The notes under the pieces are model-generated. The model was not told the DNA's origin, searched no databases, and saw only the letters and a list, made by a program, of their open reading frames with translations. 64,000 nt of DNA, taken from NCBI RefSeq assembly GCF_900095695.1, contig NZ_FMIQ01000049.1, positions 1 to 64,000 of the forward strand. The letters are read 5' to 3'. Source of the DNA: Hafnia alvei (GTDB taxonomy: Bacteria; Pseudomonadota; Gammaproteobacteria; Enterobacterales; Enterobacteriaceae). Positions 41,201-50,046 of the stretch are shown piece after piece (the stretch's first letter is position 1; every line of letters begins with the position of its first letter). The translations under genes were made by a program, and so were the position numbers.

Positions 41201-42215
41201 GTATGAAGTTATTGCCTTTCAGACAAAAAGTGAGGTTCTCGAAAATCTGACCTCTTTATACGTCCAGAGGGAACTGGGGCTCACTTCACGCCTGCTGGCG
41301 GATAACTGTTGGCAACGTACTCGTGATTATCTGCAGCAATCGGGCAATAATTACGATGCTGAAGAGGATTTATGGACAAGCGTCACCATGTTCTGGCAGC
41401 TTGATCTCACCTTCGGAAAGGATTTTTATCAACGCCTAACTGATAATATTCGCATGCTTTCGGTATCTGAGTTACCTGATAGCGATGAAGAAAAAAAATC
41501 TTTATTCATTGCGTTAGCCTGCAAGGTTTCAGGTTTTGATTTATCGCCATTCTTTGAACAGTGGGGATATCGCTCAACCGCGAAAGCCCCTGTCAATTTA
41601 GCAAAAATGAAGTTAAAGAAACTCAACGACAAGATTTGGCTCAATGAAGATGAAAAAGTTCTTTATCGTTATTCACTCGAACAGCAAGGCATTTCAGGAC
41701 GATTATCACTGCCATTAACGGTTTTGATAGGAGAGGAATTTACGGTACAAGCCATAGTGACAAACCGTCCAGATGCGGAGTTAAGCTATAGCTGGAAAAC
41801 GCCTGAAGGATTCGAATTAGTTTCTCATAATGGCCCGACCGCCGTTTTCCGCTCCGCTGCAGAATGTATTGCCAACGCCTACGTTAGCGTCGTGTGTGCG
41901 GTATCAGATAAAGACAATACTATAGATATGGGTGCTAAAATTCAGCTGAAATCCCCAGGAGAACAGCAACGGCCCGAAACTATCTATTGCGCACAAATAC
42001 TGAAACGTTATGGAAAAGATAAGCTTCACACATGGGATGATAGTAATCCAACTGGCACGCCAGGTGATATATATCTATATCACAGCGCGGGTAGCTATCG
42101 ATTCTTCCAATTACGCAATAAAGATTACTGGTATTTCCCAACAACGAAAAGTAGCAATAGTGACTGGTCTTATATTGGTGAATACAATACGGATATATAC
42201 CTAGCCAATAAATAG
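38265..42215 (+). CDS. FnIII-GH18 chitinase fused to an M60/enhancin-type metallopeptidase
   Basis: A 1316-residue multidomain protein. Order: an N-terminal beta-rich module (about 1-112, carbohydrate-binding-like); three FnIII repeats (about 117-207, 211-303, 309-403); a GH18 domain (about 407-700) with catalytic IDFDFE, Glu527, and Gln520 where the DxxDxDxE consensus has its first Asp; a Pro-Glu linker (about 706-720); an M60-like domain with WGPWHELGHQYE (His974, Glu975, His978; Glu990 likely third ligand); and a C-terminal aromatic-rich module (about 1230-1316). M60 proteins (SslE, enhancin) cut mucin glycoproteins and GH18 hydrolyses chitin-type glycans. There is no N-terminal signal peptide. 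It lies alone between speB and the PHP gene with AT-rich upstream DNA, suggesting acquisition. Substrate and export route are unknown. Confidence 0.88.
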   Translation: MSNNTNITFNAKWINTSSYVGVFEFELTNNTGEMLINPEITIDFGEDSYIEYNDGIMFTPSYGSLVGYLEEPNVANNQTVTFSVTANDSCGMSPVAYWVNGLNAINSVASTDTDAQTKPTNLKFSSVGANSFTLSWDAPTGDVDHYDVAYQPEDDPQAALQIETTETQVTINNLMETTSYIIAIATFDTPDNWTSIVEANVTTTAQTPDTTAPTAPSNLKSANISVNSVSLSWDAATDDVGVDHYVVTYQPVSDTQAALEIQTTITSVILSNLTAETNYAISLTAVDAAGNQSPATTATIKTATPSADTSAPSVPNGLGVSAITDTSLTLTWKASTDNVGVTGYKVKYTSASGSSVTKDVITTTCELTGLTANTVYSLSVAAYDANNNVSAYSAIITATTQAPLATTTSFAPYIDVTINANWGTNPPGINTSLVSDAIALGVKKFHLAFLVQDRASNQLVWGNTYFPYSAVKPVCDIIHAAGGEPIAAFGGASGTDPSVTQTQADLTTIYLNLKKDFGIQHIDFDFESAGQYNYKVAFPAALAAQKLDPTLWFSLTLPVMPTGLTGEGIAMITYAKQIGLALNVQIMAMDYGASGLDMGAAAVSAIDATKNNLSSIYPDKSSADLYKMIGVIPMIGQNDTAGEMFSFQDATKTAQYAKQHSLNLVSMWSLGRDFPGMGDLSTCTQNSAQTKNYEYTTTFLNAIGNEPEPEPEPEPEPEEDQRNVFQVEQHGDPYALNDLQRRQSVPAPIQPTGYWAKAGSVLTVEYAVSGNTPTDAPQIWIHCIVEGYDEAQQYYSDKQKIPLEVGVNKINVAQTGVVYIASNNIPDPAVNMKVTIVSGGNLMPVFVLGRDDANAKQWLKDVAQAVSKNTSPYAELVGKRMIITLPIHEFKSNVTDPVAILNSWDKIIDWAETQYGLTQNGPYPNIATAVRYHFFTKADSTGGYMSSANEWIATNQDGIKDITDNINLSWGPWHELGHQYEVIAFQTKSEVLENLTSLYVQRELGLTSRLLADNCWQRTRDYLQQSGNNYDAEEDLWTSVTMFWQLDLTFGKDFYQRLTDNIRMLSVSELPDSDEEKKSLFIALACKVSGFDLSPFFEQWGYRSTAKAPVNLAKMKLKKLNDKIWLNEDEKVLYRYSLEQQGISGRLSLPLTVLIGEEFTVQAIVTNRPDAELSYSWKTPEGFELVSHNGPTAVFRSAAECIANAYVSVVCAVSDKDNTIDMGAKIQLKSPGEQQRPETIYCAQILKRYGKDKLHTWDDSNPTGTPGDIYLYHSAGSYRFFQLRNKDYWYFPTTKSSNSDWSYIGEYNTDIYLANK

Positions 42216-42237
42216 TTTGATCTTATTTTAAAAATAA

Positions 42238-42276
42238 TAAATCCCAGACTGTCACACTGTCTGGGATTTTATTTTT
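42238..42276. terminator. Bidirectional terminator after the chitinase-M60 gene
   Basis: ATCCCAGAC (42241-42249) pairs with GTCTGGGAT (42259-42267), followed by TTTTATTTTT on the plus strand. AT-rich flanks also allow use by the convergent PHP gene. Confidence 0.9.
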
Positions 42277-42342
42277 AGTCATTCGACACTACTACGTAAT
42301 CCTATCCTCGAATGCATTTTTACCATCCGGGCAGAATACAAT

Positions 42343-43227
42343 TTACTGATTCACCACATCGAGAAAACGTTTTATCTCTAGCAACTGCTCTGGATTGTAT
42401 CGACAGGTTCCCACTTCAATTTTGGGTTTGTTACGCCCGTGGAAGTCACTGCCACAGGTGACATAAGCGCCCTGCTCAAGAGCAAAATCATATAAGCGCT
42501 GCGCCAGTTCATCATCATGGTAGCTGGAGAAAACTTCGATTCCTGCCACGCCAGATTCCAGCATTAGTTCAAGTATCGCCTCATGCTCTTCTTTCACGTT
42601 GGCCCCAATATGGGCAATAACGGGAATGCCGCCGTTGTCACGGATCAAATCCGTCATCTCCTCCAGAGCCGGGTAGGTCACTGGCTGATAGCAGGCTTTA
42701 CCGGGGCCGAAAAAATCCCAGTAAAAATTAATTAATGGCATATCGGCGCGAGCACCACCGGAACGGTACGGCAGTAATAGCGGATTATTAGCATTACGCT
42801 CATCTTCAAGAATAGCCTCGCCCATCTGCTCTTCCTGAGGCAAACGGCCATTCGCCAGCCGCGCTAAATGCTCGTCATCAATAAAGAAACCGAACTCACG
42901 GAGCTTCGCCAGCTTTACAGGCACCAGCTCGCGTTGAATATCGTTGAAGTTTTCATACACCTGCGTGAAATCATCCGATGGCGTAAAGCCATAGCCTAAC
43001 AAATGAAAATTACGTCCTTGAAAGGTACAGTCGATTTCAATCCCCGAAATGATATTCAGCGCATCACTCCGCCACTTTTCAGATTCAGCAAATGAAAACG
43101 CCGAATTGTGGTCGGTTACCGCCAGCGTTGTAACGCCCTCACGAACGCAGCGAGCAATCAGTTCTGCAACCGGATAATCTGCGTCATCACTATGATGCGA
43201 GTGCATATGCAGGTCGACTTTTTCCAT
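42343..43227 (-). CDS. PHP-domain phosphoesterase
   Basis: A 294-residue protein of the PHP family (YciV/RnaAM-like). Metal-binding motifs are in order: DLHMHSHHSDD (residues 5-15), LAVTDHNSAF, SGIEIDCTF, VIAHIGAN and the C-terminal CGSDFHGRNKP. Relatives hydrolyse 3',5'-nucleoside bisphosphates or 5' ends of RNA, and the exact substrate is not evident. The start at 43227 has GGGAG seven nt upstream. The frame is open 13 codons further. It follows the speA terminator on the same strand. E. coli has no gene at this position. Confidence 0.85.
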   Translation of the reverse strand: MEKVDLHMHSHHSDDADYPVAELIARCVREGVTTLAVTDHNSAFSFAESEKWRSDALNIISGIEIDCTFQGRNFHLLGYGFTPSDDFTQVYENFNDIQRELVPVKLAKLREFGFFIDDEHLARLANGRLPQEEQMGEAILEDERNANNPLLLPYRSGGARADMPLINFYWDFFGPGKACYQPVTYPALEEMTDLIRDNGGIPVIAHIGANVKEEHEAILELMLESGVAGIEVFSSYHDDELAQRLYDFALEQGAYVTCGSDFHGRNKPKIEVGTCRYNPEQLLEIKRFLDVVNQ

Positions 43228-43280
43228 GTGAATACTCCCATTCTTCAGATCGGTGTGATTTGTCACTATACATCAGCCAC

Positions 43281-43302
43281 AAAAAAGGGTGCCGAAGCAC
43301 CC
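43281..43302 (-). terminator. Terminator of speA
   Basis: Stem GGGTGC-tetraloop-GCACCC, followed on the minus strand by six T residues, 39 nt past the speA stop. It separates speA from the PHP gene. Confidence 0.92.
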
Positions 43303-43340
43303 TTACACTTTGTGATCTCGATGTCTGTTAGAACAGCCTA

Positions 43341-45317
43341 TCACTCATCTTCGAGATAGGTGTACCCGTAGAGACCAGACTCAAATTCATCCAAGAACTG
43401 GGTTTGCAGCTCAGGTTCGAGATCGGTTTTGCGCACCTGATCGCGAAAACGGGTCAGCAGCACTTCAGGATCGAGCTGAACATATTCCAGCATTTCGGCA
43501 ACCGTATTGCCCTCATCCGAGTCTTGCACCTCAACGCTGCCATCTTCAAAGACGAAGACGTCAACCGAGGCTGTATCGCCAAACAGATTATGCATGTTGC
43601 CCAGAATCTCTTGGTACGCACCGACCATGAAGAAACCAATCAACGGCGGATTTTCTGGATCGTACTGCGGCATCGGCATCGTCGTTGCGATCCCATCACC
43701 GTCGATGTAATGATCGATGGCACCATCTGAGTCACAGGTAATATCCAGCAGCACCGCACGGCGCTCAGGCGCCTGATCCAAACCACTCAATGGCAGAACC
43801 GGGAACAGCTGATCGATCCCCCACGCATCAGGCATCGACTGGAACAGCGAGAAATTCACATACAGCTTGTCGGCCATGCGCTCTTGCAGTTCATCAATGA
43901 TCGGACGGTGTGCGCGATTGCTTGGGTCAAGATGCTCTTGGATCTGGCTACAAATCGTCAGATATTGCTGCTCAGCCCAAGCACGCTGGGTTAGATCTAA
44001 AATACCGTGCGCATATTGGCTATGCACATCATTGAGATCGAGCTGGCTGTCGTGTAGCCATTCACGCAATGAACGCTTGGTATCAGAATCCTGCATCTCT
44101 TCCCACGTAGACCATAGGCTTTGCAGTGCACGAGGTGCATCTTCGGCCGGAGCCACAGGTGCATGGAATTCGTTGCGTTCAACACCAATGACATTGGAAA
44201 CCAGAACCGTGTGATGCGCCGTTACCGCACGACCAGACTCTGTGATGACCGTAGGATGCGGCAAACCGTGCTCGTTACAGGCATCGCCGATACCCCAAAT
44301 AACGTTATTCGCGTATTCGTTCAGGCCATAGTTCACCGAGCAATCAGACTGGGAACGTGTTCCTTCGTAGTCCACGCCCAAACCGCCGCCGACGTCAAAG
44401 CACTGAATGTTCACACCCAACTTATGCAGCTCAACGTAGAAACGCGCAGATTCACGCACGCCGGTGGCGATATCGCGAATATTCGCCAACTGAGAGCCTA
44501 AGTGGAAATGCAGCAGTTGCAGGCTATCTAAACGACCCGCTTCACGCAGGGTTTCAACCAGTTGCAATACTTGCGTTGCCGCCAAGCCGAATTTAGATTT
44601 CTCACCGCCGCTCGACTGCCATTTGCCCGAGCCTTGCGAAGATAAGCGCGCACGCACGCCAAGGCGGGGCACCACGTTCAGGCGCTCGGCTTCTTCCATC
44701 ACCAGCTTGATTTCAGACATCTTCTCGATAACCAGATACACCTTGTGACCCAGTTTTTCGCCGATCAATGCCAAGCGGATGTATTCACGATCTTTATAGC
44801 CGTTACACACAATCACCGAACGCGTCATACCAGCATGGGCGAGTACCGCCATCAACTCCGCTTTCGAACCTGCTTCTAAACCTAAGGGCTCGCCAGAATT
44901 CACTAACGACTCAATGACGCGACGATGCTGGTTTACCTTAATCGGATAAACCAAGAAGTAGCCGCCCTCATAGCCGAAAGATTCACGCGCACGCTTAAAC
45001 GCTGCGTTAATTGAACGCAGGCGATGTTGCAGGATCTGCGGGAAACAGAACAGCGCAGGCAAACGCTGGTTGCTCTCTTTTTGCAGCTTCTCTACCAGTT
45101 GCGTCAGATCGACGCGCGCTTCTGGGACGTCGGGATCTGGACAAACTGAAATATGACCCAACTCGTTGACGTCATAATAGTTGCCACCCCAGTAGGCGAC
45201 GTTATAAGTACTCAGCATTTTGCTGGCATTACGATCATTCATGGCAACCTCCTGCATAGAACGCAATTGATGGTGTCCGGCCGCTTCCTGCGGACGTTGG
45301 CGAAGTTCGTTAGACAT
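43341..45317 (-). CDS. speA: Biosynthetic arginine decarboxylase
   Basis: A 658-residue PLP enzyme converting arginine to agmatine, the substrate of SpeB. The PLP lysine is in [18 protein letters not shown] (about residue 127). Other family stretches are [34 protein letters not shown] and [15 protein letters not shown]. The start at 45317 (MSNELRQR) has CAAGGAG and gives the exact E. coli length. The ATG at 45335 is unlikely. A small upstream ORF overlaps its start. Confidence 0.96.
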   Translation of the reverse strand: MSNELRQRPQEAAGHHQLRSMQEVAMNDRNASKMLSTYNVAYWGGNYYDVNELGHISVCPDPDVPEARVDLTQLVEKLQKESNQRLPALFCFPQILQHRLRSINAAFKRARESFGYEGGYFLVYPIKVNQHRRVIESLVNSGEPLGLEAGSKAELMAVLAHAGMTRSVIVCNGYKDREYIRLALIGEKLGHKVYLVIEKMSEIKLVMEEAERLNVVPRLGVRARLSSQGSGKWQSSGGEKSKFGLAATQVLQLVETLREAGRLDSLQLLHFHLGSQLANIRDIATGVRESARFYVELHKLGVNIQCFDVGGGLGVDYEGTRSQSDCSVNYGLNEYANNVIWGIGDACNEHGLPHPTVITESGRAVTAHHTVLVSNVIGVERNEFHAPVAPAEDAPRALQSLWSTWEEMQDSDTKRSLREWLHDSQLDLNDVHSQYAHGILDLTQRAWAEQQYLTICSQIQEHLDPSNRAHRPIIDELQERMADKLYVNFSLFQSMPDAWGIDQLFPVLPLSGLDQAPERRAVLLDITCDSDGAIDHYIDGDGIATTMPMPQYDPENPPLIGFFMVGAYQEILGNMHNLFGDTASVDVFVFEDGSVEVQDSDEGNTVAEMLEYVQLDPEVLLTRFRDQVRKTDLEPELQTQFLDEFESGLYGYTYLEDE

Positions 45318-45435
45318 GACGAACTCCTTGTGCACTGCCGTGGCAAATAATGGAATTATTCACAGCACGCTTATTCACTATCGCAGCAACATCTGCGCTT
45401 AACAACCCACACGCCGGGATTTTTGGCGTGACCAC
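45310..45435 (-). CDS. Possible YqgB-like small ORF overlapping the speA start
   Basis: An open frame ending 7 nt inside speA (stop at 45310) reads [20 protein letters not shown], then SII. It resembles the C-terminal half of E. coli YqgB (YGLLSQFQAAIV...NKII, from memory), encoded at the same place. The start is uncertain: GTG at 45435 gives 41 residues, and the frame stays open to 45576. No strong ribosome binding site is seen. It may be a translated leader coupled to speA. E. coli YqgB is an acid-stress small protein. Confidence 0.35.
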   Translation of the reverse strand: MVTPKIPACGLLSADVAAIVNKRAVNNSIICHGSAQGVRHV

Positions 45436-46382
45436 AAAGCTCAGCACCGGACAAAATGCCGGACTGATATAAGTATAAGAGCAAAACACGTCGCTAACTC
45501 CGTGGGTCGGGGAGTGCATTCTTAAATGCAGGATAAACCCCAATGAAAATTCACCTGCGCGTTGTTTGGTAGTCATACCACGCTACAGGTTACCCTTGTT
45601 CAGTCATCAGTTGCCGCTATCGGCGTAAGAATCCTGAGTCGCTCCCCATCTTCACCAAAGCGGTGAATAACATCGGGAAAATGCGAGAAATGCAGATAAA
45701 TAGGAAGGAAGGCGCAAAGCGCGGAACAGCGGAGCGCCATGAAGACGCAGAATATTGCCGGAAGCAATAGTGTGAAACGCGACCGTTGTCGCTGAGATAT
45801 TCGTGCGGATCATTACCTGAACCACCTCCATGCCTGCGGTTAAAATAACGCGCAGATCCAAAAAGTTAACAGTGTGTTGAGACTGACAGTATGAGCAACA
45901 ACTCATACCCTCCTCGGCCGGAAGTGAGACACATAGCCGCCCCTTATCACTTGTATTTTCAGCAAGTTATCTAAAAACCACTGCTGTTAACACATTTTAG
46001 CGATTCGGTTAAAGCGTCATGCAACGGTAAGCCGCGCGCAGTTTATACAATCAACAGCGGGAAATTGCAAAATGAAATTTTGCTAAAAACTGTTTCTGTG
46101 CGTTTACGCAGGTGTAAAAGAAACCGACTGTATAGAAAAAAATACTCGTTTGCGGACATAAAGTGACAAAAAGACTAGAAAACTACGGCGGGTCTGTCTT
46201 AAAATAGCCGTCCAGATGGTAATCCATCTATACTTATTTACTGATAAACTGCTGAACGGCTTTGCCTGAGGGGCGTTGCAGGATGCATCAGGCACCAGAG
46301 CTAGCCACAAGCTAGATACTGATGTACATACCCCAGCATTACGCAGTGATTTTAAACCCGTCTTTTAAAGGTAAAGAACACC
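45436..46382. other. Long speA-metK divergent intergenic region
   Basis: Nearly 950 nt without a confident gene between divergent speA and metK. It should hold both promoters and a long speA leader. An 84-codon minus-strand frame at 45652-45906 (MSCCSYCQSQHTVNFLDLRV at its start, ATTVAFHTIASGN inside) lies where E. coli has the small yqgC/yqgD annotations. I cannot tell whether it is translated. No repeat or riboswitch was recognised. Confidence 0.4.
46214..46229. promoter_or_regulatory. Inverted repeat upstream of metK, possible MetJ site
   Basis: AGATGG-TAAT-CCATCT lies 154 nt upstream of metK. It is only loosely like tandem MetJ boxes (AGACGTCT). MetJ repression of metK is established in E. 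coli. The assignment here is tentative. Confidence 0.3.
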
Positions 46383-47537
46383 ATGGCTAAACACCTTTTC
46401 ACGTCTGAATCAGTGTCCGAAGGACATCCTGATAAGATTGCTGACCAAATTTCTGACGCCGTGCTTGATGCGATCCTCGAACAGGATCCAAAAGCGCGCG
46501 TTGCATGTGAAACCTATGTCAAAACCGGCATGGTGCTAGTGGGTGGTGAAATCACCACTAATGCATGGGTAGACATTGAAGAGCTGACCCGTAAAACCGT
46601 TGCTGAAATCGGCTATGTAAGCTCTGATATGGGCTTTGATGCTAACTCTTGCGCCGTTCTGAGCGCTATCGGTAAGCAGTCTCCAGATATCAACCAAGGC
46701 GTTGACCGTACCGATCCTTTAGAACAGGGTGCTGGCGACCAAGGTATTATGTTTGGTTACGCGACCAACGAAACCGAAGTATTAATGCCTGCGCCAATCA
46801 CCTATGCCCATCGTCTGATGGAGCGTCAGGCTGAAGTACGTAAAAACGGCACCCTGCCATGGCTGCGCCCAGACGCCAAAAGCCAGGTAACCTTCCTGTA
46901 CGACGACGGCAAAATTGCCGGTATCGATGCAGTGGTTCTTTCCACTCAGCACTCTGACACCATCAGCCTGCCTGATTTGAAAGAAGCTGTGATGGAAGAG
47001 ATCATCAAGCCGGTCCTGCCGCCAGAATGGTTGTCTGCCAATACCAAATACTTCATCAACCCAACAGGCCGTTTCGTTATCGGTGGCCCAATGGGCGACT
47101 GTGGTTTGACCGGTCGTAAAATCATCGTTGATACCTACGGCGGTGCAGCACGTCACGGTGGCGGCGCATTCTCTGGTAAAGATCCTTCAAAAGTTGACCG
47201 TTCAGCGGCATACGCTGCCCGTTACGTAGCAAAAAATATCGTTGCTGCAGGTCTGGCAGACCGCTGTGAGATTCAGGTTTCTTACGCAATTGGTATCGCT
47301 GAGCCAACCTCAATCATGATCGAAACATTTGGCACTGAGAAAATCTCTACCGAGCAACTCACCCTGCTGGTACGTGAATTCTTCGACCTGCGTCCATACG
47401 GTTTGATTCAGATGCTTGATCTGATCCAACCAATCTACCGTGAAACCGCAGCCTATGGTCACTTTGGCCGTGAACATTTCCCATGGGAAAAAACCGACAA
47501 AGCCGCACTTCTGCGTGAAGCTGCTGGTTTGAAATAA
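46383..47537 (+). CDS. metK: S-adenosylmethionine synthetase
   Basis: A 384-residue enzyme that makes SAM from methionine and ATP. Motifs are [19 protein letters not shown] (residues 8-26), [12 protein letters not shown] (about 114-125) and [19 protein letters not shown] (about 259-277). Length is identical to E. coli. It is transcribed divergently from speA, has its own terminator, and is followed by galP, as in E. coli. Confidence 0.98.
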   Translation: MAKHLFTSESVSEGHPDKIADQISDAVLDAILEQDPKARVACETYVKTGMVLVGGEITTNAWVDIEELTRKTVAEIGYVSSDMGFDANSCAVLSAIGKQSPDINQGVDRTDPLEQGAGDQGIMFGYATNETEVLMPAPITYAHRLMERQAEVRKNGTLPWLRPDAKSQVTFLYDDGKIAGIDAVVLSTQHSDTISLPDLKEAVMEEIIKPVLPPEWLSANTKYFINPTGRFVIGGPMGDCGLTGRKIIVDTYGGAARHGGGAFSGKDPSKVDRSAAYAARYVAKNIVAAGLADRCEIQVSYAIGIAEPTSIMIETFGTEKISTEQLTLLVREFFDLRPYGLIQMLDLIQPIYRETAAYGHFGREHFPWEKTDKAALLREAAGLK

Positions 47538-47909
47538 GGTTAATTCCAATGAAAAAAGCAGGCCTTTGTGCCTGCTTTTTTGTTGCCTAAAAATCGACAC
47601 ATCGCTATTGCCGTCAAAATGAAAACGATTACATTAAATTCATACTTAAACTAAAAATACGTTTAATGATTAAAAACCACCCATACAAACCAATATGACA
47701 CCATTGTATTTTATGGATCAAATCGTTTTAAAACCAATGAATTAGCCATTGATTACTGTAAGTAAATCCATAATCTCACGCTGACTCACTCTCCATATGA
47801 ATGCCACATTGGTGTAAACGATTACATTTATGTGATCGGGAGCACTTACATTAGCGCCATAGATTCTTAACATGATAAGCATACAAACGAGTTTCTTTTC
47901 GGAGGCAGT
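47538..47909 (+). promoter_or_regulatory. galP control region with gal operators and CRP-like site
   Basis: GTGTAAACGATTACAT at 47812-47827 fits the GalR/GalS operator consensus GTGKAANCGNTTNCAC at all but the last base. ATGAAAACGATTACAT at 47619-47634 is a weaker second copy, 193 bp upstream. TGTGA-TCGGGA-GCACT at 47831-47846 is a weak CRP-like site. Two spaced operators suggest looping, as in the gal operon, but the function is inferred. Confidence 0.6.
47552..47582 (+). terminator. Terminator of metK
   Basis: GCAGGC (47558-47563) pairs with GCCTGC (47570-47575), flanked by six A residues at left and a run of T at right. Confidence 0.92.
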
Positions 47910-49316
47910 ATGAGTACTACCGTGAGTACACAATCGGTTCGCAAGACCCGTTCAAATGCCAGTCTAACGTTCTTTGTCTGCTTTTTAGCTGCGCTGGCAG
48001 GCTTACTGTTCGGGCTGGATATTGGTGTTATCGCTGGTGCTTTGCCATTTATCAGCGAGACGTTTCAAATCACCAGCTCCCAACAAGAATGGGTTGTGAG
48101 CTCTATGATGTTTGGTGCGGCAGTCGGTGCAGTAGGTAGTGGCTGGTTGAACTTCCGCATTGGCCGTAAATACAGTTTGATGATTGGCGCAATCCTGTTT
48201 GTGGTCGGCTCACTGTTCTCTGCCTTCGCACCTGACGTTGAAATCCTGATCCTTTCTCGCGTACTACTGGGATTGGCGGTGGGTATCGCATCTTATACAG
48301 CTCCGATTTATCTTTCTGAAATTGCTCCAGAAAAGATTCGCGGCAGTATGATTTCAATGTACCAATTGATGATCACCATCGGTATTTTGGCCGCCTATCT
48401 TTCTGACACTGCCTTCAGCTACACCGGCGCATGGCGCTGGATGCTGGGTGTTATCACCATTCCAGCCATTCTGTTGTTGATTGGTGTTTTCTTCCTGCCA
48501 GACAGCCCACGCTGGTTAGCCGCACGCGGCAGCGATGAAAAAGCCCGCCGTGTGTTAGAAAAACTACGTGATACCAGTGAACAAGCCAAAAGTGAGCTGG
48601 ATGAAATTCGCGAAAGTCTGAAAGTGAAACAAAGCGGTTGGGCGTTGTTTATTAACAATAAAAACTTCCGTCGTGCCGTTTATCTAGGCGTGTTGTTACA
48701 GGTGATGCAGCAGTTCACCGGTATGAACGTCATTATGTATTACGCACCAAAAATCTTCGACTTAGCCGGATTTGCCAGCACGTCGCAGCAGATGTGGGGC
48801 ACGGTTATCGTGGGTCTGGTTAACGTATTGGCCACCTTCATCGCCATCGGTTTAGTTGACCGTTGGGGCCGTAAGCCAACCTTGATACTCGGCTTCATCG
48901 TGATGGCTTTAGGTATGGGCACATTGGGTACCATGATGAACATCGGTATCAGCTCCGTCTTTGCTCAGTACTTTGCCGTTATCATGCTGCTGATCTTCAT
49001 CGTCGGTTTTGCCATGAGCGCCGGCCCGCTGATTTGGGTGCTGTGTTCTGAAATCCAGCCGCTGAAAGGCCGTGATTTTGGTATCACCTGTTCAACCGCA
49101 ACCAACTGGATTGCCAACATGATCGTCGGGGCAACCTTCCTGACCATGCTGAACTCTCTGGGTAGCGCACACACCTTCTGGGTCTATGCCGGTCTGAACG
49201 TTATCTTCATCTTCATTACGCTAGCGCTGATCCCTGAGACCAAGAACATCTCTCTGGAACACATCGAACGTAATCTGATGCAGGGTAAGCCACTGCGTAA
49301 GATTGGGTCTAAGTGA
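47910..49316 (+). CDS. galP: Galactose:H+ symporter
   Basis: A 468-residue major-facilitator sugar porter with 12 hydrophobic segments. Sugar-porter signatures include [11 protein letters not shown] (after TM2), [43 protein letters not shown] and a C-terminal [13 protein letters not shown]. It is close to E. coli GalP (464). The ATG at 47910 has GGAGG upstream. The galactose specificity is supported by its position after metK and by gal-type operators upstream. Confidence 0.93.
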   Translation: MSTTVSTQSVRKTRSNASLTFFVCFLAALAGLLFGLDIGVIAGALPFISETFQITSSQQEWVVSSMMFGAAVGAVGSGWLNFRIGRKYSLMIGAILFVVGSLFSAFAPDVEILILSRVLLGLAVGIASYTAPIYLSEIAPEKIRGSMISMYQLMITIGILAAYLSDTAFSYTGAWRWMLGVITIPAILLLIGVFFLPDSPRWLAARGSDEKARRVLEKLRDTSEQAKSELDEIRESLKVKQSGWALFINNKNFRRAVYLGVLLQVMQQFTGMNVIMYYAPKIFDLAGFASTSQQMWGTVIVGLVNVLATFIAIGLVDRWGRKPTLILGFIVMALGMGTLGTMMNIGISSVFAQYFAVIMLLIFIVGFAMSAGPLIWVLCSEIQPLKGRDFGITCSTATNWIANMIVGATFLTMLNSLGSAHTFWVYAGLNVIFIFITLALIPETKNISLEHIERNLMQGKPLRKIGSK

Positions 49317-49370
49317 TTTAAATTGATGTAATATCGATTCGTAGGTTCTATACGCTTCGAACACTGAACG

Positions 49371-49403
49371 AACAAGGCGGCAATTGTGTCGCCTTGTTTG
49401 TAT
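49371..49403 (+). terminator. Terminator of galP
   Basis: AACAAGGCG (49371-49379) pairs with CGCCTTGTT (49390-49398), followed by a T-rich tail, 55 nt past the galP stop. Confidence 0.85.
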
Positions 49404-49481
49404 TTATATTAGAACAGTGAAAGGTTTCGTACGCCGGTTAGCTTTTATGTTTCCATGAAACCGCTGACGTAGGCGTCCGAT

Positions 49482-49832
49482 GAGAGTCCCGTTGCGCGGG
49501 GACTCTCAACTCGCGCGCTTTTTACCGAGTCGTTTGTCCGACCGGTCTCGGAGCGCACATCCTGTACGCCCTCAACCTGCCACCAGCATCCCTGCTGGCG
49601 GCTCTAAAATGCATTCCTTAAACATAAAAAAACAAAAGACATTTTTGTCTTCTTATCTTTTTATTTTATTTCTCTCTTTTCTTTTCATTGTTTAAGTCTT
49701 GGTAGAGAGAGCCGCCGGTACAGGGATGTACCGGCGGAGTTTGGGGCGCCCTGGATGGGCGATACCAAACCGGAGCGGAGATGGCGTCTCGGATAAAAGC
49801 GCGAGGATTGAAGGGGCGCGCGCTGGCGCCCC
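49482..49832. repeat. GC-rich structured non-coding element with multiple hairpins
   Basis: Five perfect hairpins lie in about 350 nt: GAGAGTCCC/GGGACTCTC (49482-49507); CCAGCA-TCCC-TGCTGG (49583-49598, extended by GCC/GGC); CCGCCGGTACA-GGGA-TGTACCGGCGG (49712-49737, 11 bp); CGCCC-TGGAT-GGGCG (49747-49761); and GGGGCGC/GCGCCCC (49813-49832). An AT/T-rich spacer (49618-49695) divides the left and right halves. Loops in the two halves are complementary (TCCC against GGGA). Short ORFs across it look spurious. It occupies the galP-deoD junction, where E. coli synteny breaks. I do not know the family. Confidence 0.6.
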
Positions 49833-49896
49833 TCATCGGTCGCCTTCTACCCAGTTTGTATGTGAATACAGCAGCGGATAGGCGAACGAAACCTTA

Positions 49897-49936
49897 CACC
49901 ATTCACCATTCACCATTCACCATTCACCATTCACCA
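49897..49936. repeat. 7-bp tandem repeat (CACCATT)5
   Basis: Five perfect tandem copies of CACCATT followed by a partial CACCA. There are no spacers, so it is a short tandem repeat and not a CRISPR array. Copy number may vary between strains. Confidence 0.9.
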
Positions 49937-49996
49937 CATAAACGAGAGACAGCCGAAACCTTCCCGCAATACCATTAATCACCCGAACACGAATAC

Positions 49997-50024
49997 AAAA
50001 AAGGCCCCTATTCAGGGGCCTTTA
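49997..50024 (-). terminator. Terminator of the deoCABD operon
   Basis: AAAGGCCCCT / AGGGGCCTTT (50000-50009 with 50014-50023) around a 4-nt loop. On the minus strand a T-run follows. It lies 23 nt past the deoD stop. Confidence 0.92.
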
Positions 50025-50046
50025 AACTTATTCCAGCTATTCGCTA

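Noticed and set aside
49480-49881. Short plus-strand frames of 71 and 60 codons in the hairpin-rich region
   Set aside because: Their translations follow the inverted repeats, have odd Arg/Pro/Ser-rich composition and lack ribosome binding sites.
49897-49936. Possible CRISPR array
   Set aside because: The 7-bp units are directly contiguous without spacers, and no cas gene is present.
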